From Candidatus Thiodiazotropha sp. (ex Epidulcina cf. delphinae) (GTDB lineage: Bacteria > Pseudomonadota > Gammaproteobacteria > Chromatiales > Chromatiaceae), in assembly GCA_025656455.1 (NCBI GenBank), contig JAHXHS010000027.1, positions 1-64,000 on the forward strand: 64,000 nucleotides of DNA, given 5' to 3'. Both the position numbers and the translations under genes were made by a program. A model generated the notes under the pieces. That model searched no databases. It was not told the DNA's origin and saw only the letters and a program-made list of their open reading frames with translations. Positions within the stretch are counted from its first letter, which is position 1; each line of letters begins with the position of its first letter. This document shows, one piece after another, positions 1 to 7,422 of the stretch.

Positions 1-73
1 GCTCGGTTACTGATCGAGGAGCGGTATACCTGGCCGGTACGTACCGTTCTGTAGGGAGGGGGTAGCCTTCGGG

Positions 74-1117
74 CTACCTCCTACCAGATTTAATTTTCTC
101 CTCACCCAATAGGGCGAGACGAAAGAGTTTCCAGTCGTCATCCTCTTGACTACGACACAAGCCGTATCGAAATGATGGTGGAAGGAAAGGCAATGCGTAT
201 CGTATGTCTGTGAACCATACGCAGGTTTCTCCATTTGATTGATCAAGACGATAGTGCACCGGGAGGCTGGCAAAAGATCTGAAATACTTGAACTCAGGAT
301 GTTCCCAGGCCTCTTTAATAAGATTCTGCTGTAATACATTATCACCATAGAGATAGTGTGATTTCCAGATCAACGCCTCCACCGGCTTATAGTATTGGCG
401 GAGACTGAACGGATCGAACAGAGCCCCCTCTTCCGTTTCGGCAAGCAGATTGAAGTAAGCCAACTGATAATTGACACCATCCTGTTGGATGATTTTCCAA
501 TTGAAAGGCGAAAACGGCTGCGGAACGGCAAAAACAGTGCCCACAGCCGACAATTCTCTTTCTGCCACCTCCAAAGCATGGCTTTTTAGAAGATACTGGG
601 CATACCAGTAACCCCCAATCAGTAGGAGTGAGAATATTATGACCATTCTTGCATGAGAATAGTAGTATATTAGCAAAGATACTATTAGCGTCGATGTAAG
701 GATCCAGTCGATCACGAATGAAATTGAGAAGCTGAAACGGACATCGAGCAACGGATATAATATCGCTGTCCCATAGACAGTCGTCAAATCAAGTAAGATA
801 TGTGAAGCGATAGCCAGACAACTGATCAGATAGAGGGCCCGATAGTCGGTCCTATAGGATTGAAATACCATAAAAAAGAGCGTCACCACCCCTGCCCACA
901 GTGGTATGAGCAATAGTGAATGGGTGAAACTACGGTGCCAATCCGCAAGAAATATGAGCGGATCTATCCAAAAACCCAAGTAGTCGATATCGGGAAAAAG
1001 CGCACTCGCCGCTGCAACAACCACTCGGCGCCGGATATCCCCTGAGTTACGCGCGGTTCTATGAGTAACGGCAATGGCGCAAGCACTACCAAACAGGGCA
1101 TGTGTAATGCTGTCCAT
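74..1117 (-). CDS. YdjM-like membrane-bound metal-dependent hydrolase
   Basis: Predicted 347-residue inner-membrane protein of the YdjM/DUF457 metal-dependent hydrolase family. The family signature is visible: an N-terminal MDSITHALFG, then FPDIDYL near residue 43, DWHRSFTHSL near residue 60 and HILLDL near residue 106, giving the His/Asp set expected to bind metal. Four to five hydrophobic segments lie in the first 180 residues; the remaining half is a soluble domain seen in longer family members. The substrate of the family is unknown. It lies 15 bases downstream of the TetR gene and is probably co-transcribed with it. The stop codon sits inside a small hairpin (GGTAGCC/GGCTACC around 60-78) that may help end transcription. 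Confidence 0.85.
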   Translation of the reverse strand: MDSITHALFGSACAIAVTHRTARNSGDIRRRVVVAAASALFPDIDYLGFWIDPLIFLADWHRSFTHSLLLIPLWAGVVTLFFMVFQSYRTDYRALYLISCLAIASHILLDLTTVYGTAILYPLLDVRFSFSISFVIDWILTSTLIVSLLIYYYSHARMVIIFSLLLIGGYWYAQYLLKSHALEVAERELSAVGTVFAVPQPFSPFNWKIIQQDGVNYQLAYFNLLAETEEGALFDPFSLRQYYKPVEALIWKSHYLYGDNVLQQNLIKEAWEHPEFKYFRSFASLPVHYRLDQSNGETCVWFTDIRYALPFLPPSFRYGLCRSQEDDDWKLFRLALLGEEKIKSGRR

Positions 1118-1132
1118 GAGTTGTTGAACCCA

Positions 1133-1810
1133 TCAACCACGCATATTCTCACCCCCGTGGGCTTTCGTTGCCTGCGGGGAGGCGCTTGATCCATTCCTAT
1201 TGACGCCAGTGACCGGCTGTATCCACTGAGAAACACATTCTGCGCGGTAAAGCAATCCGTGTAGAAATTTTCGGGTCTCTTGCGTATTGACTGAATGATC
1301 GAACATCCAATGAGAAAAAGTGGCCAGATAGATGCCGGTAACGGTTATTTCCTCGAAAATACGCTGTAGATTTTTCGTTTCACTGTAGGCGGATTCCAGT
1401 ATCCATTGAACGGTACGGCTGATTCGCATGACGCCAAGCGCCTGCAAATGGATATGTCCAGGCTCCAGTTTGTAATAGAGCATTTCTCTGCTTACCCGGC
1501 GATGTTCAGCCATGGCGTCAAGCCAAGCCATGATCGATTGATGCAGGCGATCATGCGGTGTGAGGGCACGATAACCCGGCTTTGCGGCGCTTATCAGCAT
1601 TGCCCTGTCCGCCCTGTCATACCAAGCCTCTACCAGATCGTCCTTCTGGCGATAGTATTGTTGGATTTCATCCAGCGTGATCCCCAGATCCTGCGCTATA
1701 TGCTGCAACCGGACTGATTCCCAACTGCTTGATTCTGCAAGCTTAACTGCAGAGTCTAATATCTTGTCAGCGATTGCCGGATGTGATTGTGATGTGTTGG
1801 CATGTGTCAT
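1133..1810 (-). CDS. TetR/AcrR-family transcriptional regulator
   Basis: A 225-residue one-component regulator. Residues about 10-58 form the helix-turn-helix domain (KILDSAVKLAESSSWESVRL, then IAQDLGITLDEIQQYYRQKD), a typical TetR fold with the recognition helix ending in YYRQKDDL. The C-terminal ligand domain is helical and not specific enough to predict an effector. It precedes the YdjM-like hydrolase by 15 bases on the same strand, so it probably controls itself and that gene. The last 20 residues are Gly/Ser/Ala-rich and likely disordered. Confidence 0.85.
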   Translation of the reverse strand: MTHANTSQSHPAIADKILDSAVKLAESSSWESVRLQHIAQDLGITLDEIQQYYRQKDDLVEAWYDRADRAMLISAAKPGYRALTPHDRLHQSIMAWLDAMAEHRRVSREMLYYKLEPGHIHLQALGVMRISRTVQWILESAYSETKNLQRIFEEITVTGIYLATFSHWMFDHSVNTQETRKFLHGLLYRAECVSQWIQPVTGVNRNGSSASPQATKAHGGENMRG

Positions 1811-1854
1811 CTGTCTTGGTCGCTAAATCAGTTTAATGAAGAGTATAGTCTTTA

Positions 1855-1914
1855 TTATTAACCCGGCACACGGTGGATGAACATGGCCTACTACCCTCTC
1901 CCGGAAGGAGAGGG
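1855..1914. repeat. Degenerate remnant of the three-arm element, plus a hairpin
   Basis: Read on minus, about 38 bases (1857-1893) closely match the left arm of the element at 15037-15320: AGGCCATGTTCA, then CGTGTGCCGGG, but followed directly by the terminal GGTTAATA. This looks like an internally deleted copy retaining one arm and one end. Next to it, 1894-1914 is an 8-bp hairpin (CCCTCTCC/GGAGAGGG). It lies just downstream of the PEP-CTERM gene and may act as a weak transcription stop, although no T-run follows it. Confidence 0.5.
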
Positions 1915-1932
1915 AGTTGCAGATCGAACGCT

Positions 1933-2460
1933 TTAAGCCTTTTTTCTAACCGCCAACAAACCCAGTAAACCTGACATAAAAAGCCAAACCCCTGCCGGCA
2001 GCGGCACGGGCTTAACTTGTAAATGGGTGATAAAATCCGTGCCGGATGCGTCCCCACTGCCGGATACGGCCAACGCATAGGTATTAGGCGCAAGATTATT
2101 GGCGAATACCAATTGATCGATTGGATTGGGGTCAAATGGATTGGTGGTAAAACTATCGGTACCGAAGGCGATATTCTGCGTATCATCATCAAATTCAGTG
2201 ATGCGAATACTGGTTACGGTAAAAGTGCCGAAATAACTTCGCCCGTCGATGCCTATCGCGACATTTGCCGGTGCGAGAAGATTGAACCTGACGAACCAAG
2301 GGGCGTCATCAGATGTTCGACTGGAACTTAATGCAACATCAGACAAGGTAGGAAAAACATCGCCGTAATCGTTCACCACGGGAGACGCGATTGCTGCATA
2401 CGCTTGAGGACATCCGAGAAAAAACAAAATTCCAATAACCTTAAAGACGTAGTGTTTCAT
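1933..2460 (-). CDS. PEP-CTERM sorting domain protein
   Basis: An exported protein of about 175 residues. It has a Sec signal peptide (MKHYVFKVIGILFFLGCPQA, then YAA). The C-terminus is a canonical PEP-CTERM tripartite signal: VPLPAGVW, a hydrophobic stretch, and a basic VRKKA tail. Such proteins are processed by exosortase and attached to the outer surface or exopolysaccharide; no exosortase is in this window. The middle is an Asp/Asn/Pro-rich beta-type domain of unknown function. The start at MKHY is preferred over an ATG four codons upstream because GGAG is placed about seven bases before it. Confidence 0.85.
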   Translation of the reverse strand: MKHYVFKVIGILFFLGCPQAYAAIASPVVNDYGDVFPTLSDVALSSSRTSDDAPWFVRFNLLAPANVAIGIDGRSYFGTFTVTSIRITEFDDDTQNIAFGTDSFTTNPFDPNPIDQLVFANNLAPNTYALAVSGSGDASGTDFITHLQVKPVPLPAGVWLFMSGLLGLLAVRKKA

Positions 2461-2953
2461 AGTTATCTCCATTATCTATGAGAGTCATCAAATAGCTTAT
2501 AGGGAAATTCTCTATCTCTGTAATTTGAATACCTCCGTGCTTATATAGAATTAATCCGAACAGCTAGGCCTTTTTTCAGCACGGTGCGATTGCAGACGAA
2601 GCAAGTTGTGCGGAAATCAGATGGATATTGAATGGAAGGGGATGCAGCAGAGCGCTGCTGGCGGATAGGCAGATCAGCCTTCACCAAAAAGGTTAGGATT
2701 TCCTTCAGAGCCTCATCGGCCATGTGCGAGTCCCTCTTGCTTCCTGCAGCGGGCAATTTAGCGCCTTTTTTCTTCAATGTCCATGGATTTACTATCAATT
2801 AAGGTAATCCATATATTATTATTATTTATGGGTTAATCCTTGATTTCACTCGAAATCCAGGCGATCGGTCGATAGTAATCGCAAATGTCGGAAGCGATTG
2901 ACATATTATGTCACAGGGGTTATTCTGTGGTTATCGTGTGAACGGAGGGAGCA
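2461..2953. other. Intergenic region with one doubtful small ORF
   Basis: This stretch separates the divergent PEP-CTERM gene and the yjfI operon. A minus-strand reading frame of 85 codons (2541-2798) contains a C-x2-C pair (CFVCNRTVLKKG), but no family is recognised and no ribosome-binding site is evident, so it is not called as a gene. The right end carries the operon promoter listed separately. Confidence 0.4.
2898..2926 (+). promoter_or_regulatory. Predicted sigma-70 promoter of the yjfI-pspA operon
   Basis: TTGACA at 2898-2903 is a perfect -35 box, followed by a 17-base spacer and TATTCT at 2921-2926 as -10. Transcription would start near 2933, leaving about 20 bases of leader with a strong GGAGGG ribosome-binding site at 2944-2949. 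I see no sigma-54 GG/GC signature, unlike classical enterobacterial psp operons. Confidence 0.65.
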
Positions 2954-3373
2954 ATGAACAACTTATTAGAAAAACTGGAGAGCGTGCTCGGCATGTCCGA
3001 TAGCGGTAGCCTGAATGGGCTTGATTATGAATTCAATCCCATACCGAGTGATGTCGAGGTGGTGCAGGTCGCATTCAAAGACAGGGAGGAGCTGCCGATC
3101 TATCTGACTCAGTCAGAGAGTCAGATGATCTGCATCTGTTATTTATGGGACGACACGGAGGTGATCCCCGACAAGCGGGCGGAGATGCTGGAGGTGATGC
3201 TGGATATGAATATCCCCATGCCCCTCTCCTCTTTTGGGCGGATTGGATCGCGTTATACGATATTCGGCGCGCTCTCTCTCGACTCGTCCGCGGAGAGTAT
3301 TGCCCGGGAACTTACCGTACTCAGCGACAATGCGCTCGATGCCATTGAAGCCATGAGCGAATACCTGAACTAA
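2954..3373 (+). CDS. yjfI: YjfI family protein (DUF2170)
   Basis: A 139-residue acidic cytoplasmic protein of the DUF2170/YjfI family. Recognisable features are the N-terminal LLEKLESVLG, the central IPDKRAEMLEVMLDMNIPMP and the C-terminal LTVLSDNALDAIEAMSEYL. In E. coli, yjfI lies directly upstream of yjfJ, a PspA homologue, and the same order holds here with a gap of 19 bases. It has no transmembrane segment or catalytic motif. A role as partner or regulator of the PspA-like protein is inferred from context. It is the first gene of the operon. Confidence 0.85.
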   Translation: MNNLLEKLESVLGMSDSGSLNGLDYEFNPIPSDVEVVQVAFKDREELPIYLTQSESQMICICYLWDDTEVIPDKRAEMLEVMLDMNIPMPLSSFGRIGSRYTIFGALSLDSSAESIARELTVLSDNALDAIEAMSEYLN

Positions 3374-3392
3374 TCCTTACAGGAGTCAACCA

Positions 3393-4094
3393 ATGGAATT
3401 CTTTAAAAAACTGATTACTGCTATTCGTGGCGGCGGCCGTGAGCTGGGTGAGGCGGTACTCGACAGTCAGGGCATTCGTATCTACGAACAGGAGATCGAA
3501 GACGCCAAAGAGGCGATCAAAAAGGCGGAGAGCGATCTGACCGGCGTCATGGCAAAGGATATGCAGGCCGGCCGCGAGATTGAGCGCCTGGAAAAAGAGA
3601 TAGCCGGTTACGAGGCGAAGGCATTGGGCGCCCTGGATCAGGGCGATGAATCCCTGGCCGGCGAGGTTGCCGAAAAGATTGCCGAGCTGGAAGTTGAGCT
3701 CGAAACGCAAAAGGCGGCCAAGCATCAGTTTGCCGCGCATGTCGAGTCGGTCAAGGAGATGATCAAGCAGACCCATGCCAAGATCCGCGAACATGAGCGG
3801 GAGATCTCGATGGTCAAAACCACCGATAACGTGCATAAGGCTGCCAAATCGATCAATCAGCATATCGATGGCGGCAGCTCCAAGATGGTCGCCGCCAAAG
3901 AGTCGCTGGAGAGAATCAAGCATCGGCAGCAGGATGAGAGCGACCGCATGGCTGCCTCGGATGCGTTGAATGCCGAGCTGAGCGGTGAATCCCTGGAGAA
4001 TAAACTGAAAGCCGCCGGGATAGGCGAGAAGAGCGATCGGAAAAGGCAGGTGCTCGAACGCCTGAAGGCCAAGCAGCAAGACTCAGCGAACTGA
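3393..4094 (+). CDS. yjfJ: PspA/IM30-family protein (YjfJ-like)
   Basis: A 233-residue protein of the PspA/Vipp1/ESCRT-III superfamily, almost entirely alpha-helical and coiled coil (residues about 25-150 and 165-225). It opens with the amphipathic MEFFKKLITAIRGGG typical of the membrane-binding helix 0. Family members polymerise on the inner face of the membrane and stabilise it under stress. AGGAG is placed well before the ATG. It follows yjfI and precedes a small unknown gene and the YqiJ/flotillin pair, so several membrane-organising proteins are co-transcribed. No PspF-like sigma-54 activator is nearby. Confidence 0.9.
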   Translation: MEFFKKLITAIRGGGRELGEAVLDSQGIRIYEQEIEDAKEAIKKAESDLTGVMAKDMQAGREIERLEKEIAGYEAKALGALDQGDESLAGEVAEKIAELEVELETQKAAKHQFAAHVESVKEMIKQTHAKIREHEREISMVKTTDNVHKAAKSINQHIDGGSSKMVAAKESLERIKHRQQDESDRMAASDALNAELSGESLENKLKAAGIGEKSDRKRQVLERLKAKQQDSAN

Positions 4095-4132
4095 TCCTTC
4101 TCTGCGGTGATTGTCGACCACGGCGACCCCAT

Positions 4133-4468
4133 ATGACTAAAAAGAAACAAGCCAAACCGCAACGGTGGAGAGACTCCGATAAGGCGATCCGCGCAACCCA
4201 GATCGCCTTTGATGTGGAGAATGAGATTATCGATGCGGTAAAACAGGAGGCGTGTCATAAGGGCATCGCGCCCTCGGATATGATTCGTCATATCGTTGGC
4301 CTGAAGGTGACCGTCAAGCCTGTCAGGCCGCGACTCACCATGTCCTTGAAGGAAGATGACTATCATGCGCTGGCAGCCAAATACGGACTGGAGCCGAATG
4401 AGCGACTTGCCATCAAGGCACGCATGATCGAGGAGATCCGCAAACACGCCTTACGAAAAAGATACTAA
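4133..4468 (+). CDS. Small basic protein of the PspA/flotillin operon, unknown function
   Basis: A 111-residue, strongly basic cytoplasmic protein. The middle (QIAFDVENEIIDAVKQEA, then GIAPSDMIRHIVGL) has the strand-helix-helix rhythm of ribbon-helix-helix proteins, and the C-terminal helix is rich in Arg/Lys. I do not recognise a named family. It is co-directional with its neighbours, 38 bases after pspA and 42 before the YqiJ-like gene, so it belongs to the operon. A nucleic-acid-binding or adaptor role is only a guess. Confidence 0.7.
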   Translation: MTKKKQAKPQRWRDSDKAIRATQIAFDVENEIIDAVKQEACHKGIAPSDMIRHIVGLKVTVKPVRPRLTMSLKEDDYHALAAKYGLEPNERLAIKARMIEEIRKHALRKRY

Positions 4469-4510
4469 CCCGAAGGGTGATTAGCCGCGGCTGCAACTAA
4501 GGAGATTGAC

Positions 4511-5173
4511 TTGGACGCTTTTTTTGACACGATCAGCAGTTATCCGACCAGTGTCTATACCGTTATTCTCGGGGTGATGCTGGTATTTTGGATCTTTGCC
4601 ATCCTCGGTATGTTGGATATCGACCTGATACCGACCGATGTCGATGAGGGTATCTTTGAAGCGGATGTCAATTTCGATGGCGAAATCCCCGGCTTTGTCG
4701 GTCTGCTGCATACCCTGGGGCTGACAGGCGTACCCTTCACCCTGGTGATCAGCATTATCGCCCTGATCGGCTTTACCCTCTGCTACGTTGTCTCGGCCTA
4801 CTTTCTCATGCCGCTGGGTTCGCCGCTGATTCGCTACGCCGCCGGCACCCTGGTGCTGGTTGCTGGTCTCGCCCTGTCGATCCCCATAACGGCAAAGCTC
4901 ATCAAGCCCATGAAACCGCTTTTCGTAAAACACTTTGCGCCTTCGAACCGGGATTTCATCGGACATCCCTGCACCGTGTCATCGTCCAGAGTCAGCGACA
5001 CTTTCGGTATCGGCATTGTGGAGACCGGTGGTTCCCCGCTGCAAATCAACATCCGCGCGGATGACAAGCAGGGATTTAAGAAAGGCATGACGGTGAGAAT
5101 TGCTGACTACCACGAAGCCAATGATGTCTTTGATGTGATCAGCGAAGAAGCGTACCAAAAACTAATCGGTTAA
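4511..5173 (+). CDS. yqiJ: YqiJ-like OB-fold membrane protein
   Basis: A 220-residue inner-membrane protein. Hydrophobic helices lie at about 17-36, 74-97 and 108-130, followed by a soluble beta-rich domain (GHPCTVSSSRVSDTFGIGIV and onwards) of the NfeD/OB-fold type. E. coli yqiJ is the upstream partner of the flotillin yqiK, as here. The start is a TTG, chosen because AAGGAG ends six bases before it. NfeD-like proteins usually bind SPFH/flotillin proteins and influence their assembly in the membrane. Confidence 0.85.
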   Translation: MDAFFDTISSYPTSVYTVILGVMLVFWIFAILGMLDIDLIPTDVDEGIFEADVNFDGEIPGFVGLLHTLGLTGVPFTLVISIIALIGFTLCYVVSAYFLMPLGSPLIRYAAGTLVLVAGLALSIPITAKLIKPMKPLFVKHFAPSNRDFIGHPCTVSSSRVSDTFGIGIVETGGSPLQINIRADDKQGFKKGMTVRIADYHEANDVFDVISEEAYQKLIG

Positions 5174-5232
5174 GACCTGAAGCCATCAGTGCTATCCAAC
5201 ACGGTTTCTATTTATAGAGAGGAACAAGAGAT

Positions 5233-7299
5233 ATGGAAACAATCCTATTTATTATCGGATCCGCCGCCATTATCCTGCTTGGGGTCTTTGCCCTTTTTGC
5301 CGGCTTATACAAAAAGGTCGCACAGGGTAAAGCGATGATCATCAGCACTCTCAGCAGAGATCCCAAGGTGACCTTTACCGGCGCTCTGGTGTTGCCTGTC
5401 ATTCATCTCAAGGAGATGATGACCATCTCCCTGAAGACCATCGAAATCGATCGTCGCGGGCACGACGGACTGATCTGTAAGGATAATATCCGGGCGGATA
5501 TCAAAGTGACCTTTTTCGTTCGCGTCAATATGACCAAAGACGATGTATTGAAGGTTGCGCAGGCTGTCGGCGTTGAACGCGCTTCGGATCAAGCCTCTGT
5601 CGAAGAGCTTTTCTCGGCCAAGTTTTCAGAAGCCCTGAAGACGGTGGGCAAGCGTATGGACTTTATCTCCCTGTATGAAGAGCGGGATGCCTTCAGGGAT
5701 GACATTATCGAAGTCATCGGCAAGGACCTGAACGGTTATGTTCTTGAGGACGCCGCCATCGACTATCTGGAACAGACCCCCATCGAATCCCTGGATAGGG
5801 ACAACATCCTCGATGCCGAGGGCATCCGCAAGATCACCGAACTCACCGCCACTCAGCATATCAGCACCAATGAGTTCGAGCGGGATGAAGAAAAAGCGAT
5901 CAAGAAGAAGGATGTCGAGACCCGGGAGGCGGTGTTGCAGCTCGAAAAACAGGAAAAAGATGCCATTGCCCGCCAGCAGCGGGAGGTTGTCACCATCCAG
6001 GCGCGTGAAGAGGCGGAGACACAAAAAATCCAGGCGGAAGAGCGGCTCAGGGCTGAAGAGGCGCGCATCAAGATGGAAGAGGCGATCGCAATCCAGGAAG
6101 AGAACAAACAGCGTGAGATCGAGGTCGCCGCCTATCAACGCCAGAGCGTAACGGTCAAGGAGGCGGAAGGTGTAACCAAGGCCAAGGATCTTGAAATCGT
6201 CGAGCGCGAACGGATTGTCGCCCTTGCCGATTATGCCAAGGATAAAGAGATCGAACAGGAGAAGAAGGAGATCGCCGATCTCACCAGCGATCGTATCTCG
6301 GTAGAGAAACGAGTCGCCGAGGAAGAGGAGAATATCGAGAAGGTGCGTCTTGTCTTCAAGGCTGAGCGTGAGAAGGAAGCGACCATCATCGCAGCCGAGG
6401 CTGAAGCGCAAGAGGGGCTTGTCAAGGAAGTGAAGGCGGCTGAGGCAGAGGCGCAAAAAGCGATTCAAAAGGCGCAGGAAGAGGTGACGCTGGCAGAGGG
6501 TCGTAAAAAATCGGCCACGCTCGATGCCGAGGCGGCCATCAAGCAGGCAGAGGCAACCCGTTCACGGGAAGCTGCGCCCGGGTTGGCCAAGGCCGAGGTC
6601 ATGGAGGCCACCGCGGTGGCGAAAGAGAAAGATGGATTGGCAGAGGCCGTCATACTGCGCGAGAAGCTTGAGGCTCAAGCCATCGGTGATGAAAAAGTCG
6701 GACTGGCTGCGGCACGGATCAAGGAAGCCGATGCCGAGGCTGTTGAGAAAATGGGTGAGGCCGATGCAAAAAATGTCGAGCTGCGCTTTCTTGCGGAGGC
6801 CAATGGTCTGAAGGAGAAGTTCACCGCTATGGATGCCATGAGTGACGATTCCCGACAACATGAGGAGTTCCGTCTCAAGCTTGACCTCAACCACACTGAA
6901 ACCATGCGTTGGATCGAGGCCAATACCGAGATTGCCAAGGAACAGGCTGACATTCTCGCCTCGGCCCTCAGCGATGCAAACATCGATATCGTCGGTGGCA
7001 GCGGCGACTATTTCGAAAAGTTCGTCAATGCACTCGCCGTGGGCAAATCGATCGATGGGGTTGTACGCGGAGAGACTGCACAAAAATTGCTGGGCAAACA
7101 CCTCAGTGGTGAAGCGGATTTGATCGAGGATATCAAGGATATCGCCACCGGGCTTGGCGGTAACAGCGACAGCCTGCAAAATCTCACGGTCAGTGCGTTT
7201 ATTGCCAAACTGATGCGTGAGGGCAACCCGGAACAAAAAGATATGCTGCAAAAACTGATGGGTTCTGTCTCTGGTCAGAAAACATCAGAATCCACTTGA
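5233..7299 (+). CDS. yqiK: Flotillin-family (SPFH/Band 7) protein, YqiK-like
   Basis: A 688-residue membrane scaffold protein. An N-terminal hydrophobic anchor (about residues 2-25) is followed by an SPFH/Band 7 domain (about 30-190). A very long charged coiled coil (about 210-545) contains repeated Glu-Ala motifs such as AEAEAQ, and a C-terminal flotillin-type oligomerisation region ends near KLMGSVSGQK. It is longer than E. coli YqiK. Flotillins organise membrane microdomains; pairing with the NfeD-like protein upstream and a giant ATPase downstream suggests a membrane-associated assembly. It lies 59 bases after the YqiJ-like gene. Confidence 0.9.
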   Translation: METILFIIGSAAIILLGVFALFAGLYKKVAQGKAMIISTLSRDPKVTFTGALVLPVIHLKEMMTISLKTIEIDRRGHDGLICKDNIRADIKVTFFVRVNMTKDDVLKVAQAVGVERASDQASVEELFSAKFSEALKTVGKRMDFISLYEERDAFRDDIIEVIGKDLNGYVLEDAAIDYLEQTPIESLDRDNILDAEGIRKITELTATQHISTNEFERDEEKAIKKKDVETREAVLQLEKQEKDAIARQQREVVTIQAREEAETQKIQAEERLRAEEARIKMEEAIAIQEENKQREIEVAAYQRQSVTVKEAEGVTKAKDLEIVERERIVALADYAKDKEIEQEKKEIADLTSDRISVEKRVAEEEENIEKVRLVFKAEREKEATIIAAEAEAQEGLVKEVKAAEAEAQKAIQKAQEEVTLAEGRKKSATLDAEAAIKQAEATRSREAAPGLAKAEVMEATAVAKEKDGLAEAVILREKLEAQAIGDEKVGLAAARIKEADAEAVEKMGEADAKNVELRFLAEANGLKEKFTAMDAMSDDSRQHEEFRLKLDLNHTETMRWIEANTEIAKEQADILASALSDANIDIVGGSGDYFEKFVNALAVGKSIDGVVRGETAQKLLGKHLSGEADLIEDIKDIATGLGGNSDSLQNLTVSAFIAKLMREGNPEQKDMLQKLMGSVSGQKTSEST

Positions 7300-7339
7300 T
7301 ACAGCCGATATGTGGAAGCCTTGGTGCTTGCAAAATGGA

Positions 7340-7357
7340 TTCTGGCATGCGCCAGAA
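7340..7357. repeat. Short palindrome between flotillin and ATPase genes
   Basis: TTCTGGCATGCGCCAGAA is a near-perfect palindrome followed by TGACG. It resembles the widespread intergenic palindrome seen in another form at 21412-21431 (ATTCCGGC/GCCGGAAT). It lies in the 123-base gap between the two genes and could reduce or process read-through transcripts. Confidence 0.5.
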
Positions 7358-7422
7358 TGACGAAGATGATCAATAATGATGCCAGGTAGTGGTTTTGCAT
7401 CAACACTGGTTAAGGAGTAAGC

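Noticed and set aside
2541..2798. 85-codon minus-strand frame with a C-x2-C pair
   Set aside because: No ribosome-binding site, no recognisable family and low-complexity composition; kept only as a note in the intergenic entry.
5626..6468. Minus-strand frame of 280 codons opposite the flotillin coiled coil
   Set aside because: A Leu/Asp-rich mirror of the Glu/Lys-rich coding strand; no start signal and no recognisable family.
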